Assembly: GCA_022457155.1 (NCBI GenBank)
Contig: JAJGOT010000511.1
Span: forward strand, 124,001 to 188,000
Direction: 5' to 3'
Length of the DNA stretch: 64,000 bases
Source of the DNA: Cladopsammia gracilis
Lineage: Eukaryota; Cnidaria; Anthozoa; Scleractinia; Dendrophylliidae
The notes below the pieces were generated by a model. It worked only from the letters and a program-made list of their open reading frames with translations. It was not told the origin of the DNA and searched no databases. Both the position numbers and the translations under genes were made by a program. The first letter of the stretch is position 1. Every line of letters starts with the position of its first letter. Of the stretch, positions 23,896-35,884 are shown piece after piece.

Positions 23896-24292
23896 TCAAG
23901 CAAACAGATCACAGATGTTGAACCTTTTGGTTGGATACAACTTTTGTTCTTTAATTTTGAACATTGTGAACATATCCAGCTTTCAGGGAAGAAGTAATTA
24001 TCCTACTTCATTCTAAAAATGTCAAATGCATGCTATTTTTACTGTTCGCGGTTTTATGATGTTATTCTTTATCTTGACGTTTAACCAGTTACTTTGAGCT
24101 TAACGATTTTGTGTAAAATTTTATGTGTAATTTTTATCGTCTAGTTCGTTTTTTATCGAACGGATAGTACATTTAGTTTTCTCCTCTTAGAAAAGCATTT
24201 GCAAAATGCATTTAAAGAACGGCTTTCGCCTTGTACCAAATACCTGAATAATAGAGTGCTTGAGGTTTTATTTTGCTCATTGTAATTCAGAA

Positions 24293-24298
24293 ATTAAA
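24293..24298 (+). terminator. Candidate poly(A) signal ATTAAA for the NCOA5-like gene
   Basis: ATTAAA lies about 400 bases after the TGA of the NCOA5-like gene. No nearer canonical AATAAA is obvious. AATAAA also occurs at about 24690 inside the first unit of a tandem repeat, so the true site is uncertain. Confidence 0.3.
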
Positions 24299-24466
24299 CT
24301 TAGATGGTGATGTTACCAAAGATGGTTACATGCTTCTTTTCTCTTCCTTTCTGACGATAATTATAAGATGCAGTCATGTTCATGCCATGTGATGGCCACC
24401 TCGATCTCTGTTGTCTTATAATTTGACACAGTTCCGTGCTCAATTCTCATACAGGCCTTTCTCTTT

Positions 24467-25430
24467 AAAGTTCCGTTCCTATCCCCTATATGAAATTAGT
24501 TATTTTCTCCACCTGTCAGGTAAACGGAATTTAGATTTTGGTGAGGTCCATAACTGATCACTGTTGGAAACAATCTTTTTTCATCTGGGAGTCAAACCAC
24601 AAAACATTGCTGCTTCCCAAATACTTCTCTTTAACCCACTCCCCTACCAGCCAACCCCAATTCTCTCCCCTCCCTCCCTCCCTCCCTCGAATAAAACGTT
24701 GAGCTTACTACATTTCATTTAAATAGGTAATGATTGTATTAACAGAAAACTTCAAATATAAGAACTGGCTGTACAGAGCTCAAATGTTTTATTTTTTTAA
24801 TGTTCCGTTCCTATCCATCCCATTATCAAATTCGCTATTTCTCCACCTATCAAGTAAACATCTTCATTTTGGCCCATTGCTGATCACTCTTGGCAGCAAT
24901 TCTTGGGTCATGGCTCATGTACGACGACCTGACTGACGTCATAAAACCTAATACAATACTACCTAATACAATACAACCTAACACTACCTAACACAATACA
25001 TCGCAATACCGTCGTCGTACACGAGCCATGACCCCAATTCTTTTTCATTCTGGTTTCAAACCACTAAGCAAGTTGAGACTCCTTCCCAAACACTTCTCTT
25101 TACTCCACCTACCCAACCCCCTACCCCAACCCCCTACCCCCATGCCCAATTCCCTCCAGTAACAACTCCAAAAACAAAGTGTTGGGCGTCTACATTTTTT
25201 TGTATTGACAGGAAACTTCGAATATTCAAACTGGCTATACCAAGCTCAATTGTTATCAGTTCTTATTCTGCAGGAGTCAAACCGCGAAACAAGTTGAAAG
25301 ACTCCTTCCCAAACACTCCCCAAAGTCCTAGCCCCACCAAAAAAAGGTTTGGCGTATTACATGTTATTTTAATAGCAAATATGGATTGTATTGACAGGAA
25401 ATCTCAAATTTAAAAAGCTGGCTGAACAGC
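24467..25430. repeat. Tandem array of about 330-bp units (three copies), one interrupted
   Basis: Copy 1 is about 24467-24780, copy 2 about 24800-25250, copy 3 (partial) about 25255-25430. Shared motifs are GTTCCGTTCCTATCC, CACCTRTCARGTAAAC, CTGATCACT, GGRGTCAAACC, CTTCCCAAACACTTCTC and TGTATTGACAGGAAA. Copy 2 is split by a MITE at 24905-25034, so the insertion postdates the tandem duplication. Confidence 0.7.
24897..25042. mobile_element. 130-bp MITE with 8-bp TSD, nested in tandem repeat
   Basis: The element is 24905-25034. Its ends are GGGTCATGGCTCATGTACGA and the inverted copy ending GAGCCATGACCC. The core is a string of AATACwACCTAAyAC-type short repeats. The direct 8-bp repeat CAATTCTT flanks it (24897-24904 and 25035-25042). 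An 8-bp duplication fits hAT-type integration. Confidence 0.8.
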
Positions 25431-25868
25431 AGGCTCGATAAATGGATCTGTCAGAAAATCAACACCAAGGCAGAAATCTTAATGTGAAGATATGCTTTTC
25501 AAACCTGTGTACAACTGCTAAACAATTTTGTGACAATTGAGCATTGACGACTCGCTGGCAGCCAGTTTTGTTGGCCTTGAGTTGTTTATTACTTCTCCCT
25601 CGAAGATAGCACCACACTGTAACCGTCAATCTATGGCTGGAATATTTCTAATTTGACTGGTGCTGCCCAGTCATTCATAAGAAGTCAATATAATGTTAAA
25701 GGTGAAGTTGATCTTGTCAGTTTTATTCTTGAGTCAACATCTAATTAAATCACTTCAACACAATCTGCCCTTTGGGAGATTGCATCAATTTTAGACCAAA
25801 GAAATGAGGGTTTTCTGATCTTGCCTTGCTTCTGTCAAAATTGGGTTCAGGCATATCACATTGATATT

Positions 25869-26319
25869 ACAGTCAAACCTGTATTAAGCGGACACCCTCG
25901 GGACCCTCGTTAGTCTCCGCTTGATGCAGGTTCTGATACATTGCTCAATAATAATTATTAATTCTCACATCTCCACGTTTATTATACCCGCACGTATTGA
26001 TTTTTTGATCAAGGTCTCAACTGTCTGTATCGAGTCGAACTACTTTTTACTTGAAATCACGCTTTTAGAAGTAGACGGTAATCTCATATTTTAATAAAAA
26101 TACATTCGAAAACACTTGAAATGTCCGCTTCATACAGGTTTCGTGTAACAAAATGGCCTAACTTTGGTGCCCGCGCCGCCCCGCTTAATAGAGGGGTCCG
26201 CTGAATACAGTTTCGATTTACAGAAAATATGGGAAGAAAATTTCAGGTCCCAAGTTCGTGTCCACTTATTAAGAGGGTGTCCGCTTAATATGGGGTCCGC
26301 TCAATACAGGTTTCACTGT
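25869..26319. mobile_element. About 450-bp TIR element, GTCAAACCTGTATTAAGCGG type
   Basis: The left end ACAGTCAAACCTGTATTAAG and right end CGCTCAATACAGGTTTCACT are inverted. Internal GTCCGCTTAATA-type motifs repeat several times near the right end. The flanks read TA. This terminal sequence style is widespread among invertebrate MITEs. No ORF is present. Confidence 0.65.
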
Positions 26320-28225
26320 ATTCTAATCAGCTATTAAAGGTTAATTATGGGTCACGTTTTTGAACGCTCTTTTGTTGTTGTTTTGTTTTGTTACCACGAT
26401 TTAGGGCTTTTTCATTGCGATAAAGGTGTAGAGGAGTCTTGTCAAACAAAAATCAGTACGCGAAGCGTACTTGTGTGGCCCTATTCAAAAATATAATAGA
26501 TGGTAAAATTGTATTATTGATTGCTAAATGTAAAAGGTCATTAAAACAACAAATATTCCAGCACAGAAAATAACGAAGTAAAATAAATCTTACTAACGAA
26601 AGGGGGAAAAGAGTGACGAAGATCCTATTGCGACGAGGCCATCTCGGCCGTCCATGTGTAATCATTATACCACGGCATCAGAATAAACAACATTTGTAGT
26701 TATTGACAAAAGCTGCAGAAAATCTGGTAACCATAAACTGGCAACACGCGATGAGTTGATAAAAATAAGTCACCAATCGATAAAACTCTTAGGACATTGT
26801 TTCATATCTAAGGCGACTGTTCTTAAGGTTGGCTTTTACTTTACTGGATTGATCCCATAGGACGTGATCCATTTTGAGCCCAACAGTCTGAAACCTTTCT
26901 GGTATTAAAAATACAATCGTTTACAAATCTAAGCAATGTAATATTGTTATAGGAGATGGCTGACTGATTGCTGACTAAATTACTTTGTTGTGACAGAGAG
27001 GGCTAGATGCAATGAGCTTGGTCTTGCGTTAAATAGTGGGCTTGCTTTAGGTCGTAACCATGTTAATCTTAACTGATTTATTGGATCACAAAATATTGTT
27101 TCAATACGCTGTTTATCATGACTCTTAAGTTAAACCTCCGAGTTTCCGGTATTTGGCCACTTGAGCTCCTCTCTGTCACTTGAGAGTGTAATCTTGTATT
27201 CATTTACGCTGATTTTGCTCTTGTTTTCCTCACCTTAAAAAATATTGCTTTGTGCATGGGAGATGAGCAACTTTTTCCAGTTCTAGAATGGCACTTGCGT
27301 GTCTTTCCCAGCGGCAAGTTGCGACCAAGATAGAAGACGCGTAAGCAACAAACTTGATGAAGAAAGCATTGACAAAGTGGAGACGAGGACGTCTTGTTGT
27401 TTTATAAAGTCAATAAAACAATTTTTTTGCTTTGCTGTTTTCCTGTTAACTCTTTATCGTTGTGTTCCTGACCTTTACTCCCAACAAAAAAATTTGAATT
27501 CAGCCTCGTAACCACACCTTTAGTTTACCCAAAACACTCGCTTGACCTTTTTACTTCCAATTTCTGCTCAGCCAACCATGTGTTTTATCGAGCTACACGA
27601 TCTGTTTGAACTTTTTTTTGGAGTTTCTCAATATGCCGTAAAACCCGTCAGCTTCCTAATCAAATGACTTAGATTCTATTTTAAGATAATAAAGCGAGCT
27701 CATAATCATGCTCGTGAAAACCAAAATGGTTGGAACATGACCGTTACCATCAAAATGTTCCACTTCACCGTCAACCTTAAAAGCCACACCCTCATCAAGA
27801 CCATCTTTCAACGGGCAACCTTTTAAGTAAAAACCGACCCTTTCTCAAGCGTCCACCCCACAATCCTTGTTGGCGTTTTGCGTTTAACCCTTGCCGTTCA
27901 ACCCTGGCCCCTATTCGTACTTGATGTATCCAAATGTCATTTAAAAGTGAGTTAAACCGTGCTTGAGTTTCCTTCCACTTGCTGCTGTATCTTGATGGCT
28001 CACCAGTCCAGAGGAGGATGAGTGCACAGGATGCCAAGTGTGTTGACTTGGTGAGTTCATTTCATGGAAACTGTGCGACAGCGTCTATAGTATTTCAAAC
28101 TTTTCCTTTGTGTAAACTGTCTAAAGAATTTTGTTTGTTTCTCTTCCGTATCAGCATCACATTAACGGTGTACTTGATTCTGTTGTAGCAAATTAATTTT
28201 AAGGGGGGAGTTACACATGCCATTT
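26320..28225. other. Intergenic, no recognised feature
   Basis: AT-rich DNA with short open frames of 60-80 codons that show no family motif and no plausible splice context. I see no tRNA, ncRNA or clear repeat structure. Confidence 0.4.
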
Positions 28226-28680
28226 TTTTCGCTATTTGAGAAGGGTTTTAAAGAACTCCAGTCTATTGTTTAAATGTGTTAATACACTCGTCACTGGCTA
28301 CCTAGTCGAGAAGTTTATCCCGCGCTCTCAAATTCATACCAGAAATACTAGACAACGAAATAATCTGAACAGTTTGAGATGCCCTCTAACCACCTGTCAG
28401 CGTTCATTTGCATACCGTGGAGCTAAGCTTTGGAACAACCTCAGCAATGACCTTAAATCTGTAGATGCTGTAAAAGTTTTTAAAAATTTAAGAATTGTCA
28501 ATCAACTTTTTTCTGATTAATTTATTTATTATGAATATGTAAATATTGTTGTTCGGGCGATCACGTCTGGTTCATTTGTTATCAATATGTAAATAGTTTA
28601 TTTCTGTATTTTATTCATTATTTTATTCATTTTGGTAGTCTTGTAACTGAAAAACCCTTGAAGGGAGTTGCAATAAAGTA
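28226..28680 (+). pseudogene. 3' tail of a non-LTR (LINE) retrotransposon
   Basis: The frame 28236-28520 encodes about 94 residues whose C-terminal half (RNNLNSLRCPLTTCQRSF, then YRGAKLWNNLSNDLKS) is the typical end of a LINE ORF2 after the reverse transcriptase, as in CR1/L2/Jockey-type elements. It is followed by an AT-rich 3' UTR ending in a GGGAGTTGCAATAAAG tail. All upstream RT and endonuclease regions are missing, as expected for a 5'-truncated insertion. A similar 3' tail lies at 36957-37070. Confidence 0.7.
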
Positions 28681-28721
28681 TATATTTTTTTAATTTCCAT
28701 GTGCGACCACCTCTTCTGAAG

Positions 28722-29003
28722 CGTGGTTTCCATATCATCGCTACGATCGCTGAAAAACGAGACCGGCAATCGTAACGATCGAAGCGATCGTGTTGGTTTC
28801 CATATGATCTTTACGATCGCTAGCAGAAACAAAGGAGGAGTCTGGGATACATAAAGCGGTACCGCAATGCTTTGTGGGATAGTTTCGATCGATGAAAGTG
28901 ATTTTCATATGATCATTACGATTGCTGTGCGCCGATCGCTACGATCGCTGAGATAGAATTGTTTGTTGCCCAGCGATCGCGATCGCCGAAAACCAGGCTT
29001 AAA
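28722..29003. mobile_element. Decayed relative of the GATCGC-array element
   Basis: Begins GTGGTTTCCATATCATCGCT and ends GCGATCGCCGAAAACCAGGC, with scattered GATCGCTACGATCGCT motifs and two further TTTCCATATGAT boxes. The architecture parallels 9940-10382 but arms are diverged and the core differs, so it is either an older copy or a sister subfamily. Confidence 0.6.
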
Positions 29004-29035
29004 CAACCACTTTTCCAAAATACCAAATTGTTTCC

Positions 29036-30404
29036 AGTCAAATTATTATAGTCGAAAACTCTCGTAAGCGACCTCTATTGTTTTTAACATCTGGTAAGCG
29101 ACCACTCGTCCATATTTCGATGTCACTACACACACAAGTCCAATAAAAAGAAAATGTTGTCTCTTGTATCAAAGCGTCTATTCTATATGATACACTGTTT
29201 TGCGCTGATTCTTGGATTTCATATGACGTTATAAAAATTCAAAAATCTAAACTATACAGCCGACAAAGCTGTTTTTAACATGGTATGTAGATACCAGGGG
29301 TGCTTGCCATTTGTAGGAAAAAACCGGTTGGGATGACAGTTACATAATGGTAAGCGATTTTCCAAATTTACTGACCAACTGGCGAGATTGCACTTACCAT
29401 TTAAATTTTCCATTTCTCCGTCCTGGTACCCGGACCGTTAACTCGATTTAGGGTGGTAAGGAAAATTCCAGTCGAATCGTCCCAACTGGAATCGCGGGAC
29501 AACCTCTGAAGGTTGTCCACTTGTTCCAACCGGAATTCTCGGAAAATCAACTGTACCATTTGCTTTCCATTCGAAAATACCGGTTTTCTTGGCTTAATGG
29601 TAAAGCACCCCAGTGTTGCAGTCCTTCACGAAAAGTTTCTGATTTTAAGGATGTTTTGCTTGCGATTTGTAAAGGTTTTAAATGTCACGCTATTTCATGA
29701 ATATACACAAAATTGAACCAGTTGAAAGTTATTTTTGCCTTATAGATGTTTATAAGCCTATTTATCATATGGCTGAACCGGTCCGTGATGAAAAGGAGCA
29801 TTCTGATTGGTTCCATGAGCGGTCCTAATTTTTGCGTACGGACCGCTAAGATGGACCGCTCGCGAATTAATTTCGTAAAATCCCTTTTATGAAACGTTGT
29901 TCAGTCCGTATTGGGAAATATTGGTCGAGTTCTTTTTTTGCACGTTTATGGACTTGAAGTGAATCCAATCTTTTGTGATGAGATTTTTTGCGTAATTATG
30001 ACTTTGAAGTTTTGGCCTTTGGTGCACCAAGATGGTCGTTCCATACATTTTCACTAAAAATGTCTAAAACTCGTTCGCCCATAACTCTTGAACGAAATGA
30101 TCTGGCGCTTCAAAATTTTGCCCAGATGTGTAGTTTTAAACTCTCTACAATTCCATAAAAATTTTGGAATCGAAATCCGACCAGCGTTTATTAATGCTCC
30201 TGAATTCGGTATGACATATGACGTAAGTGCAAGCCAAGATTTACGCTGATAGGTGTTTTGTATATTCAAGTTACTACAGGTTCATGTCATTCAAAGTTAA
30301 GACCCTTTGTGGTCTGACCTTTTGAAAGCGACTACCTCTCGTAAGCGACCACCTTCGCTTTGCATTTTGGGTGGTAGCTTACGCGATAGGTTCAACTGTA
30401 TCTG
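29036..30404. mobile_element. Possible 1.4-kb element with CGTAAGCGACC-type ends
   Basis: The left end carries CCAGTCAAATTAT then CTCTCGTAAGCGACCTC. The right end, on the other strand, carries CAGTTGAACCTATCGCGTAAG and GGTGGTCGCTTACGAGAGG. Similarity is clear but imperfect. A separate MITE (29297-29611) lies inside. No transposase is readable. Confidence 0.35.
29297..29611. mobile_element. 315-bp MITE with GGGGTGCTT ends
   Basis: The ends GGGGTGCTTGCCATTTG and the inverted AATGGTAAAGCACCCC enclose further inverted motifs (AAAAAACCGGTT versus ACCGGTTTTCTT; GGTAAG blocks; GGGACAACCTCTGAAGGTTGTCC hairpin near 29500). No coding capacity. Confidence 0.65.
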
Positions 30405-32700
30405 GTTAGCGTTTCAAGCATCCAAAAATGCCATGATAGGTTTGTAGATGAATCTTGTGTAATGCTTTGTAAATTTCTTCGGTAATTTTTAGGAGTGTGC
30501 GAGAGAAAAAGAAAGGGGGGGGCCGGGAGATTTGCGAAATTTAGAAAAATAAGAAATATTAAAGATTTTATGAAGTTAATGACAATGAACTCCAAAGCAG
30601 TCCGCCACCAATCTCTCGGTTTCAAAAATAGTTTTCTTCCTTCCTTAAAACTCAGTCTTTCAATTCCATTCACATTCAGGTGTAACTCCCCCATAATTTG
30701 AGTAAATTTCTGTACATAAAAAAAAAAAATGGCAAGTATGGCATGTGTTTGTACTACTAGCTGTAAACGTTTGTTTTGTTACATTCACTTTAAAAGTGTT
30801 ATGTCTTGTTAAATTCCTTTTTATATCTTTTTAATTTTAAGATAATTGTGTACACTGGAAAAAAAGAGAGAAAAGCAAAACAAGAGATGGCGAGCATGGC
30901 TTGCGTTTTTACTACAACTGTAAACGTTTGTAAGGAACGCACTTTTAATTCCTCGATAAGACTTGCTGAAGGTTAACAGAATGGCAGTTCTTGAAAACCA
31001 GTTGCGAATTGATTGACCTTTCACTTCCAAAATTCAAACTTTGAATTTATTGTTGTAGTCCTAACTTTAGAGTCCGTGGATGAAACCTTGAAGAAGTTAA
31101 AACTCTTCTTTAGAACTTTCATAGGCGGGAACGGAGGGGGAAAACTCGGGAGCAAGGGGACTCTACAGGTAGCGGATAAAAAGGGCACAACATTGCGTAA
31201 TATTTTGCAACTTGTAATAATGTTGATGTATTTTGGACCATGGATTACGGTATTTCAATTCGTATCCCAAACACTAAAGTGTTTTTAAATGGTCATAATT
31301 ATCCATCGTGCTCATTCCTAATGTATGTGCTAGAACCCCTGTTCCTCATCCCTAGAAGCCGTACATGTGAGGCAAAAAAATTGTACCAATCAATTAATCG
31401 ATTGATCAATCTCACTTTCATTATGAAAATTAACACTAAAGAGTGGTGCATCACCGTAATAACTTCATGATCCTCGTGAAAGTTTGCCGCATTCAGTCAA
31501 TCAGTTTTAAATATCGACGCTATTAGGACGTCATCGGTTTATTTGATCGGCATTTGCAGGTAACGCACAAAGGATAGTTTCGAGATAGTTATGACAGGTA
31601 GCCCAAGATTGAAAGTTTAACAGATCCAGCCAGAGGTGCAGAGGAGATTGCAAAATTTCGATAGATTCACTGATACTAGTTGTATGGAGAGTATACAAGA
31701 CTTTCTATAGCCGAACTAGCAATACTCTCGTCCTCAATTGTCCTGCTCGAGTTGACGCCTTGAAAATAATGTCTTGCCTTGGCGTCTTTCCATTTCGTCG
31801 TAAAGCACGGGAAAACAGGTCTTTAGGTTTGATGTTTTTCGATCATTTTCGATTATTGCTAAAGGTAGATTCTAGTCCAAGAACACGTTTTTTAAGGTTG
31901 TCTCAGCAACATGTACACAAACAAGTAAAAAAGGTCAGCATAACTTGGGCCAAAAACGGAAATCAGAGATCATCTCGAGTATGCAAATGTAAACCACAAC
32001 ACAGAAATACTCTTTATACCGAAACGAACGCAGATTCTGAAGATCAACTGCAACAAGTGATCACGTGCGCAGTATCGTTGGGTATAGAAAGTACTGATAT
32101 TTTATGCAGGTGTCGAAACTTTTTCAACCATTCCTAAATATTGAATGCCCGGTATCAATATCGGCCCATCCTTGCTGAGCCAGCAGCCTTGTTACTCATG
32201 ATGATATCGCTGGGTTGTTCAGTACTCAGAATCGGGATCAGAAGGTGACTTGGCATGCAACAGGGAAATTTGTGATAACTTTTTATTGCAAAAGAATAAC
32301 TGATCAGTAGTGAAAGGAGAATTGAGGCTACGAGATGAAACCATTACCTAATTCTACACCATCTCTCCCGTTTAATATATTACATTGTTGACATTTGTGT
32401 AAATTGATTTTCAAGGTAGTCGACAGAACGGTATTTGCGAGGCGTTATATTCGAGATTTCGGAGGAAAAAAGGTTTCAATTAAGCGAAATTTAGCCATAA
32501 TTTTAGCAAGGTTTTTCTAATCGCGAAAATCACGAAATAAATAATAAGGTAAACACAAATCTGCGTAATAACATGAACGCGTCTCTGAAATCGACATTGC
32601 TTGGTAGTACTCGCGGTACTTGGTACATTTTTCCACTAGCATTCCAGGGTGGGTACTCTGCCCAGCTTGTCAAACCCAGATGCTGTTTATGACAAACGTT
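30405..32700. other. Intergenic, no supported gene
   Basis: Contains a 125-codon frame (31760-32137) starting with MKIMSCLGVFPFRRKA that I cannot assign to a family, and short frames without motifs. A well-formed acceptor at 33231 and donor at 33327 downstream hint at a spliced transcript, but I cannot build a convincing coding model. No repeat structure is obvious apart from short A/T runs. Confidence 0.35.
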
Positions 32701-32707
32701 TTGCACT

Positions 32708-32905
32708 TCCCCCTCCCCTCCCCTCCCCTCCCCTCCCCTCCCCCTCCCCTCCCCTCCCCTCCCCCTCCCCTCCCCTCCCCTCCCCTCCCCTCCCCTCCCC
32801 TCCCCTCCCCTCCCCTCCCCTCCCCTCCCCTCCCCTCCCCTCCCCTCCCCTCCCCTCCCCTCCCCTCCCCTCCCCTCCCCTCCCCTCCCCTCCCCTCCCC
32901 TCCCT
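32708..32905. repeat. (CCCCT)n pentanucleotide microsatellite, about 195 bp
   Basis: About 39 units of CTCCC, with two short interruptions by an extra C near the start. The reverse strand is (GGGGA)n, a strong G-quadruplex former. All long frames overlapping it (GRGGEG or LPSPPLPSPP proteins) are by-products of the repeat. Confidence 0.95.
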
Positions 32906-33439
32906 TTGTGACTTGAATCGTGGAGCATTTGATTGAAAATGTTAGGGAGAGTATGTCCTTGCAACTGAACGGAACTTGTGTACCCTGACGAAATTTCCTC
33001 ACAAACGTCCAGTGATGGCTATATCGGTTATGTTGCAAAACCAATGGTTATGACATCGTGAAATAGCATTATTTTACTGTAAGGGTTGTTGTGTTATACG
33101 TGTTAATCGTAACTGAGTGACCACCCAAATATAATCTGCAGCGTGGGAGACTAAGCTGTCCGGGCCCTTTCTTAATCGCGTTTCCTTAGTGTATAGTCAA
33201 TATTTTAAAGAAACGTTTGTTGTTGTTTGCAGGGGTGGATGATGCTGCAGTACAAAGAGCACATTGAATAAACAAAGGACGATTCAAAGTTCCTCTGCGA
33301 TGACAACAGACTGGAAAGTTAACGGGTAAGATGTTTCCCCTTTATCACTGATAAGATTTTTTGTTTGTGTTTGTTTTGAATTATATTACACTCGCAGGTT
33401 TGTTTTGAGTTACATTGTACCCGGCTAATAGAGCGATTT

Positions 33440-33620
33440 TCACTCGAGTGTCCTAAACTCAAACTGATGAGTCACTCTGGCCAATGAACAACAGACGCAG
33501 ACAAACCATGCAGTGAACCAATCAGAACTCAAAGCAAATACATGTAGCCGGCTCTAAGAGCGGGAAAACGCGTGCGAGAAAGTCACGATTGGTTTTGGTA
33601 GCGTAGCAATGCAAAAAACC
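33440..33620. repeat. Repeat family H, copy 1
   Basis: Shares AATACATGTAGCCGGCTC, GGGAAAACGCGTGCGAG and CACGATTGGTTTTGGT, plus CCAATCA boxes, with 39500-39740 and, inverted, with 62565-62835, where the element ends are clearest. Confidence 0.55.
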
Positions 33621-34170
33621 GCTCTGTGCGTTCACTGCCATTTTTACAGCCACCCCGTCCACGCACTATCCCCGAGTGAATGGAGTCCTAAAGTGAGATC
33701 ATTCTAATTAAAGGCTTTGGTCAGTACCCCCTTAATTGAGGACAATTTGTCCCTCTAAGCCCTGAAATAGTAAAACTGTGGTAAGGAGTCATCTGATTAT
33801 TAACTTTGTAGTTCGTTTCAACAGATAACTTGCAGCGATCCTATCACTTGCCGAAAGTTTCTCTGATGCGGGCGTCATCCGCCAGTACAGGCATCACAAG
33901 CGTGTAAAAGAACAGACGGTGCCTTGTCTCAAGGAATCAAAAGAAACAATCGACTTGATGGTTATTATAACAGTCATTGCTATCCAAGTGACTCTTCGGG
34001 TGCTTCCCTTTTGTCAAAACTGGCTGGCCTCGTAAATTAATGCACCATCCCAGTTTTAGTGAAAAACTAGTAGAACCAAGAAGCAACGCATCCATTGACG
34101 AACTGACTGAATGGTCTGTCCAGAAAATGTCTGTCATTTGATGCCGGATAGGCACGTTTGTTCTGTTGCC

Positions 34171-34340
34171 TTAGGGCCTGGTCGCACTACAGTCAAAAAC
34201 AAAAATAAGGCCTTGCAAAATGACTTAAAAACAAAAACATTCCACAACAAGCGTGTACCCACCGGAACGGTTTCTTTTGTTTTCTTCAATTTTTGCACGG
34301 GCGGATTTTTGTTTTTGACTGTAGTGCGACCAGGTCCTTA
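34171..34340. mobile_element. 164-bp MITE with TTA target duplication
   Basis: The element is 34174-34337. The inverted ends GGGCCTGGTCGCACTACAGT (32 bp arms reaching a CAAAAACAAAAA tract) are flanked by TTA on both sides (34171-34173, 34338-34340). A 3-bp TTA duplication and GGGCC-type ends fit the PIF/Harbinger superfamily. Confidence 0.75.
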
Positions 34341-34683
34341 CTGATCTGAATCCTTTATATTAGAATTTCTAAATAAACTTATTTCACTGAACACAAATAA
34401 ACAAATATTTTTTTGTGCAGTTGGATGATCAAACCTGACTGATGTCATCGTCTTCGTTGCCACATACAAACTGAACACAAAAGACGTGCAAATTTAACAG
34501 GCTCGGAAAAACCAAAGTTTACTGTGTTATTTCCTATGCATCTCTGTACTTCTCGCTCATCTGTTCTTGAGAGAAAAATAGGACTGCCGTCAGAACCCTA
34601 GTAGCCTTTTACATCCGGGTGTTCAGATGGCGGGGAGCTCCCACTATCTGAAGGGCAGGACCAGGCGTGAGCTCTGCCATCCA

Positions 34684-34794
34684 GGGGTCAATTCAATAAA
34701 ACTTTTACAAGTGTAATTTACAAGTGTAGCCATGCATTGTTTCAGGGATTGAAAACAATGGCTACACTTGTAAAAGTTTTATTGAATTGACCCC
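34684..34794. mobile_element. 111-bp palindromic MITE
   Basis: GGGGTCAATTCAATAAAACT and its inverse, ending ATTGAATTGACCCC, form arms of about 32 bp; the sequence TACAAGTGTA repeats inside. Nearly the whole element is self-complementary. Confidence 0.7.
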
Positions 34795-35034
34795 AGGTTT
34801 TCCATCCCCTTCTCTCCTCCTGTGCCTGCCCTCACTTCACTCAGCAGATTCTCCCTTAAACGAAAACGCCTTTTGAGCATCTGCGGAAGTACTGTTGCTA
34901 GTAAATTTGAAAACGAGGATAGAACAGTTGTATTTTAAAGTCACTTTATTGTTGTTTTGTCCACCTGTGAGGAATGAGTAGTTAGGGAAATTGACATTAA
35001 CTTGGTTGAATAAGTAAATTTGCCATCTAATGAG

Positions 35035-35205
35035 ATTCAAAAGCTGACGTTTCAAGCGTCAGCCTTTCGTCAGAGCGAATCCTTTGCGGAGGGGCTACTC
35101 TCTCTGTGACCTGCGACCGGGCGCCCTTTTGGTAAAAAAGGTAACCTGGTTACAAATTACTCTCTGACAAAAGGCTAACGCTCAAAACGTCCGCTTTTAA
35201 ATCTC
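35035..35205. repeat. Inverted pair of CTGACGTTTCAAGCGTCAG-type motifs
   Basis: AAAAGCTGACGTTTCAAGCG followed by TCAGCCTTTCGTCAGAGCG at 35038 recurs inverted as CTCTGACAAAAGGCTAACGC, then TCAAAACGTCCGCTTTT, at 35160-35200. The AGC-CTTTCGTCAGAGCG sequence style is common in metazoan repeats. No function is inferred. Confidence 0.5.
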
Positions 35206-35884
35206 TATCAGTCGATACCAAATTTAAGCGTCTTATACTTGCAAGACTGGGATGCGCCCAATGATTGGCGATCGTATGAATACGTCTTTCCAAGTTTTTG
35301 CCCAGCCCATTTAACTCGAATTCAACGATCTTACGGCATACGGGCACTAGCCTTCAGCGGGTTGCGTTGCAGGCTCTCAGGTGAACTTTGCCGAGTTTTC
35401 AGTGAATTTTACACAAGCTAGAAGCTCAGTGGACGAATATGTTCAAGTGCTTTAGAATTATACACCAGCTAGAAGCTAAGTGCTTAAGATCAGTGGACAT
35501 AGAATATTTGGAGAAGTCAAGGAAAGAGCCTGAAAAAGGTTGTTGAAAGTAATTGTGATTGCCTAGCACTGTCTGTTGGTCCGGGGGCTCGTTTCTTGAA
35601 GATCTGATCAATTTTCGTGCCTGAAAGATATTTCATGTTTCTTAACAAAAGATTCAAAATTTTGTTGGTTTTGAAAGCTATAAAGCACTGATAAAATTCT
35701 TAGTTGACGAAACAAGTCGGGCAGGTTTGCTGGATGAAAATTACATCACCATTCTATAGATTCTGATTTAAAATACAGTTCAGGGCCTGAAAAGTCGGGA
35801 CTCCGAGAAACGGGTCAGGGTCGGCTTGAATAAAACAGCCGTAAAATAATCGTAGTCGGTCGGGATGGATTAAACTGGGCCCAG

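Noticed and set aside
31760..32137. 125-codon frame starting MKIMSCLGVFPFRRKA
   Set aside because: No recognisable domain; possible joins to the 33232 exon either stop at once or need a weak donor. Left as a possible orphan exon only.
32530..33044. Overlapping frames of GRGGEG or LPSPPLPSPP repeats on both strands
   Set aside because: Products of the (CCCCT)n microsatellite; a pentanucleotide repeat stays open in several frames by composition.
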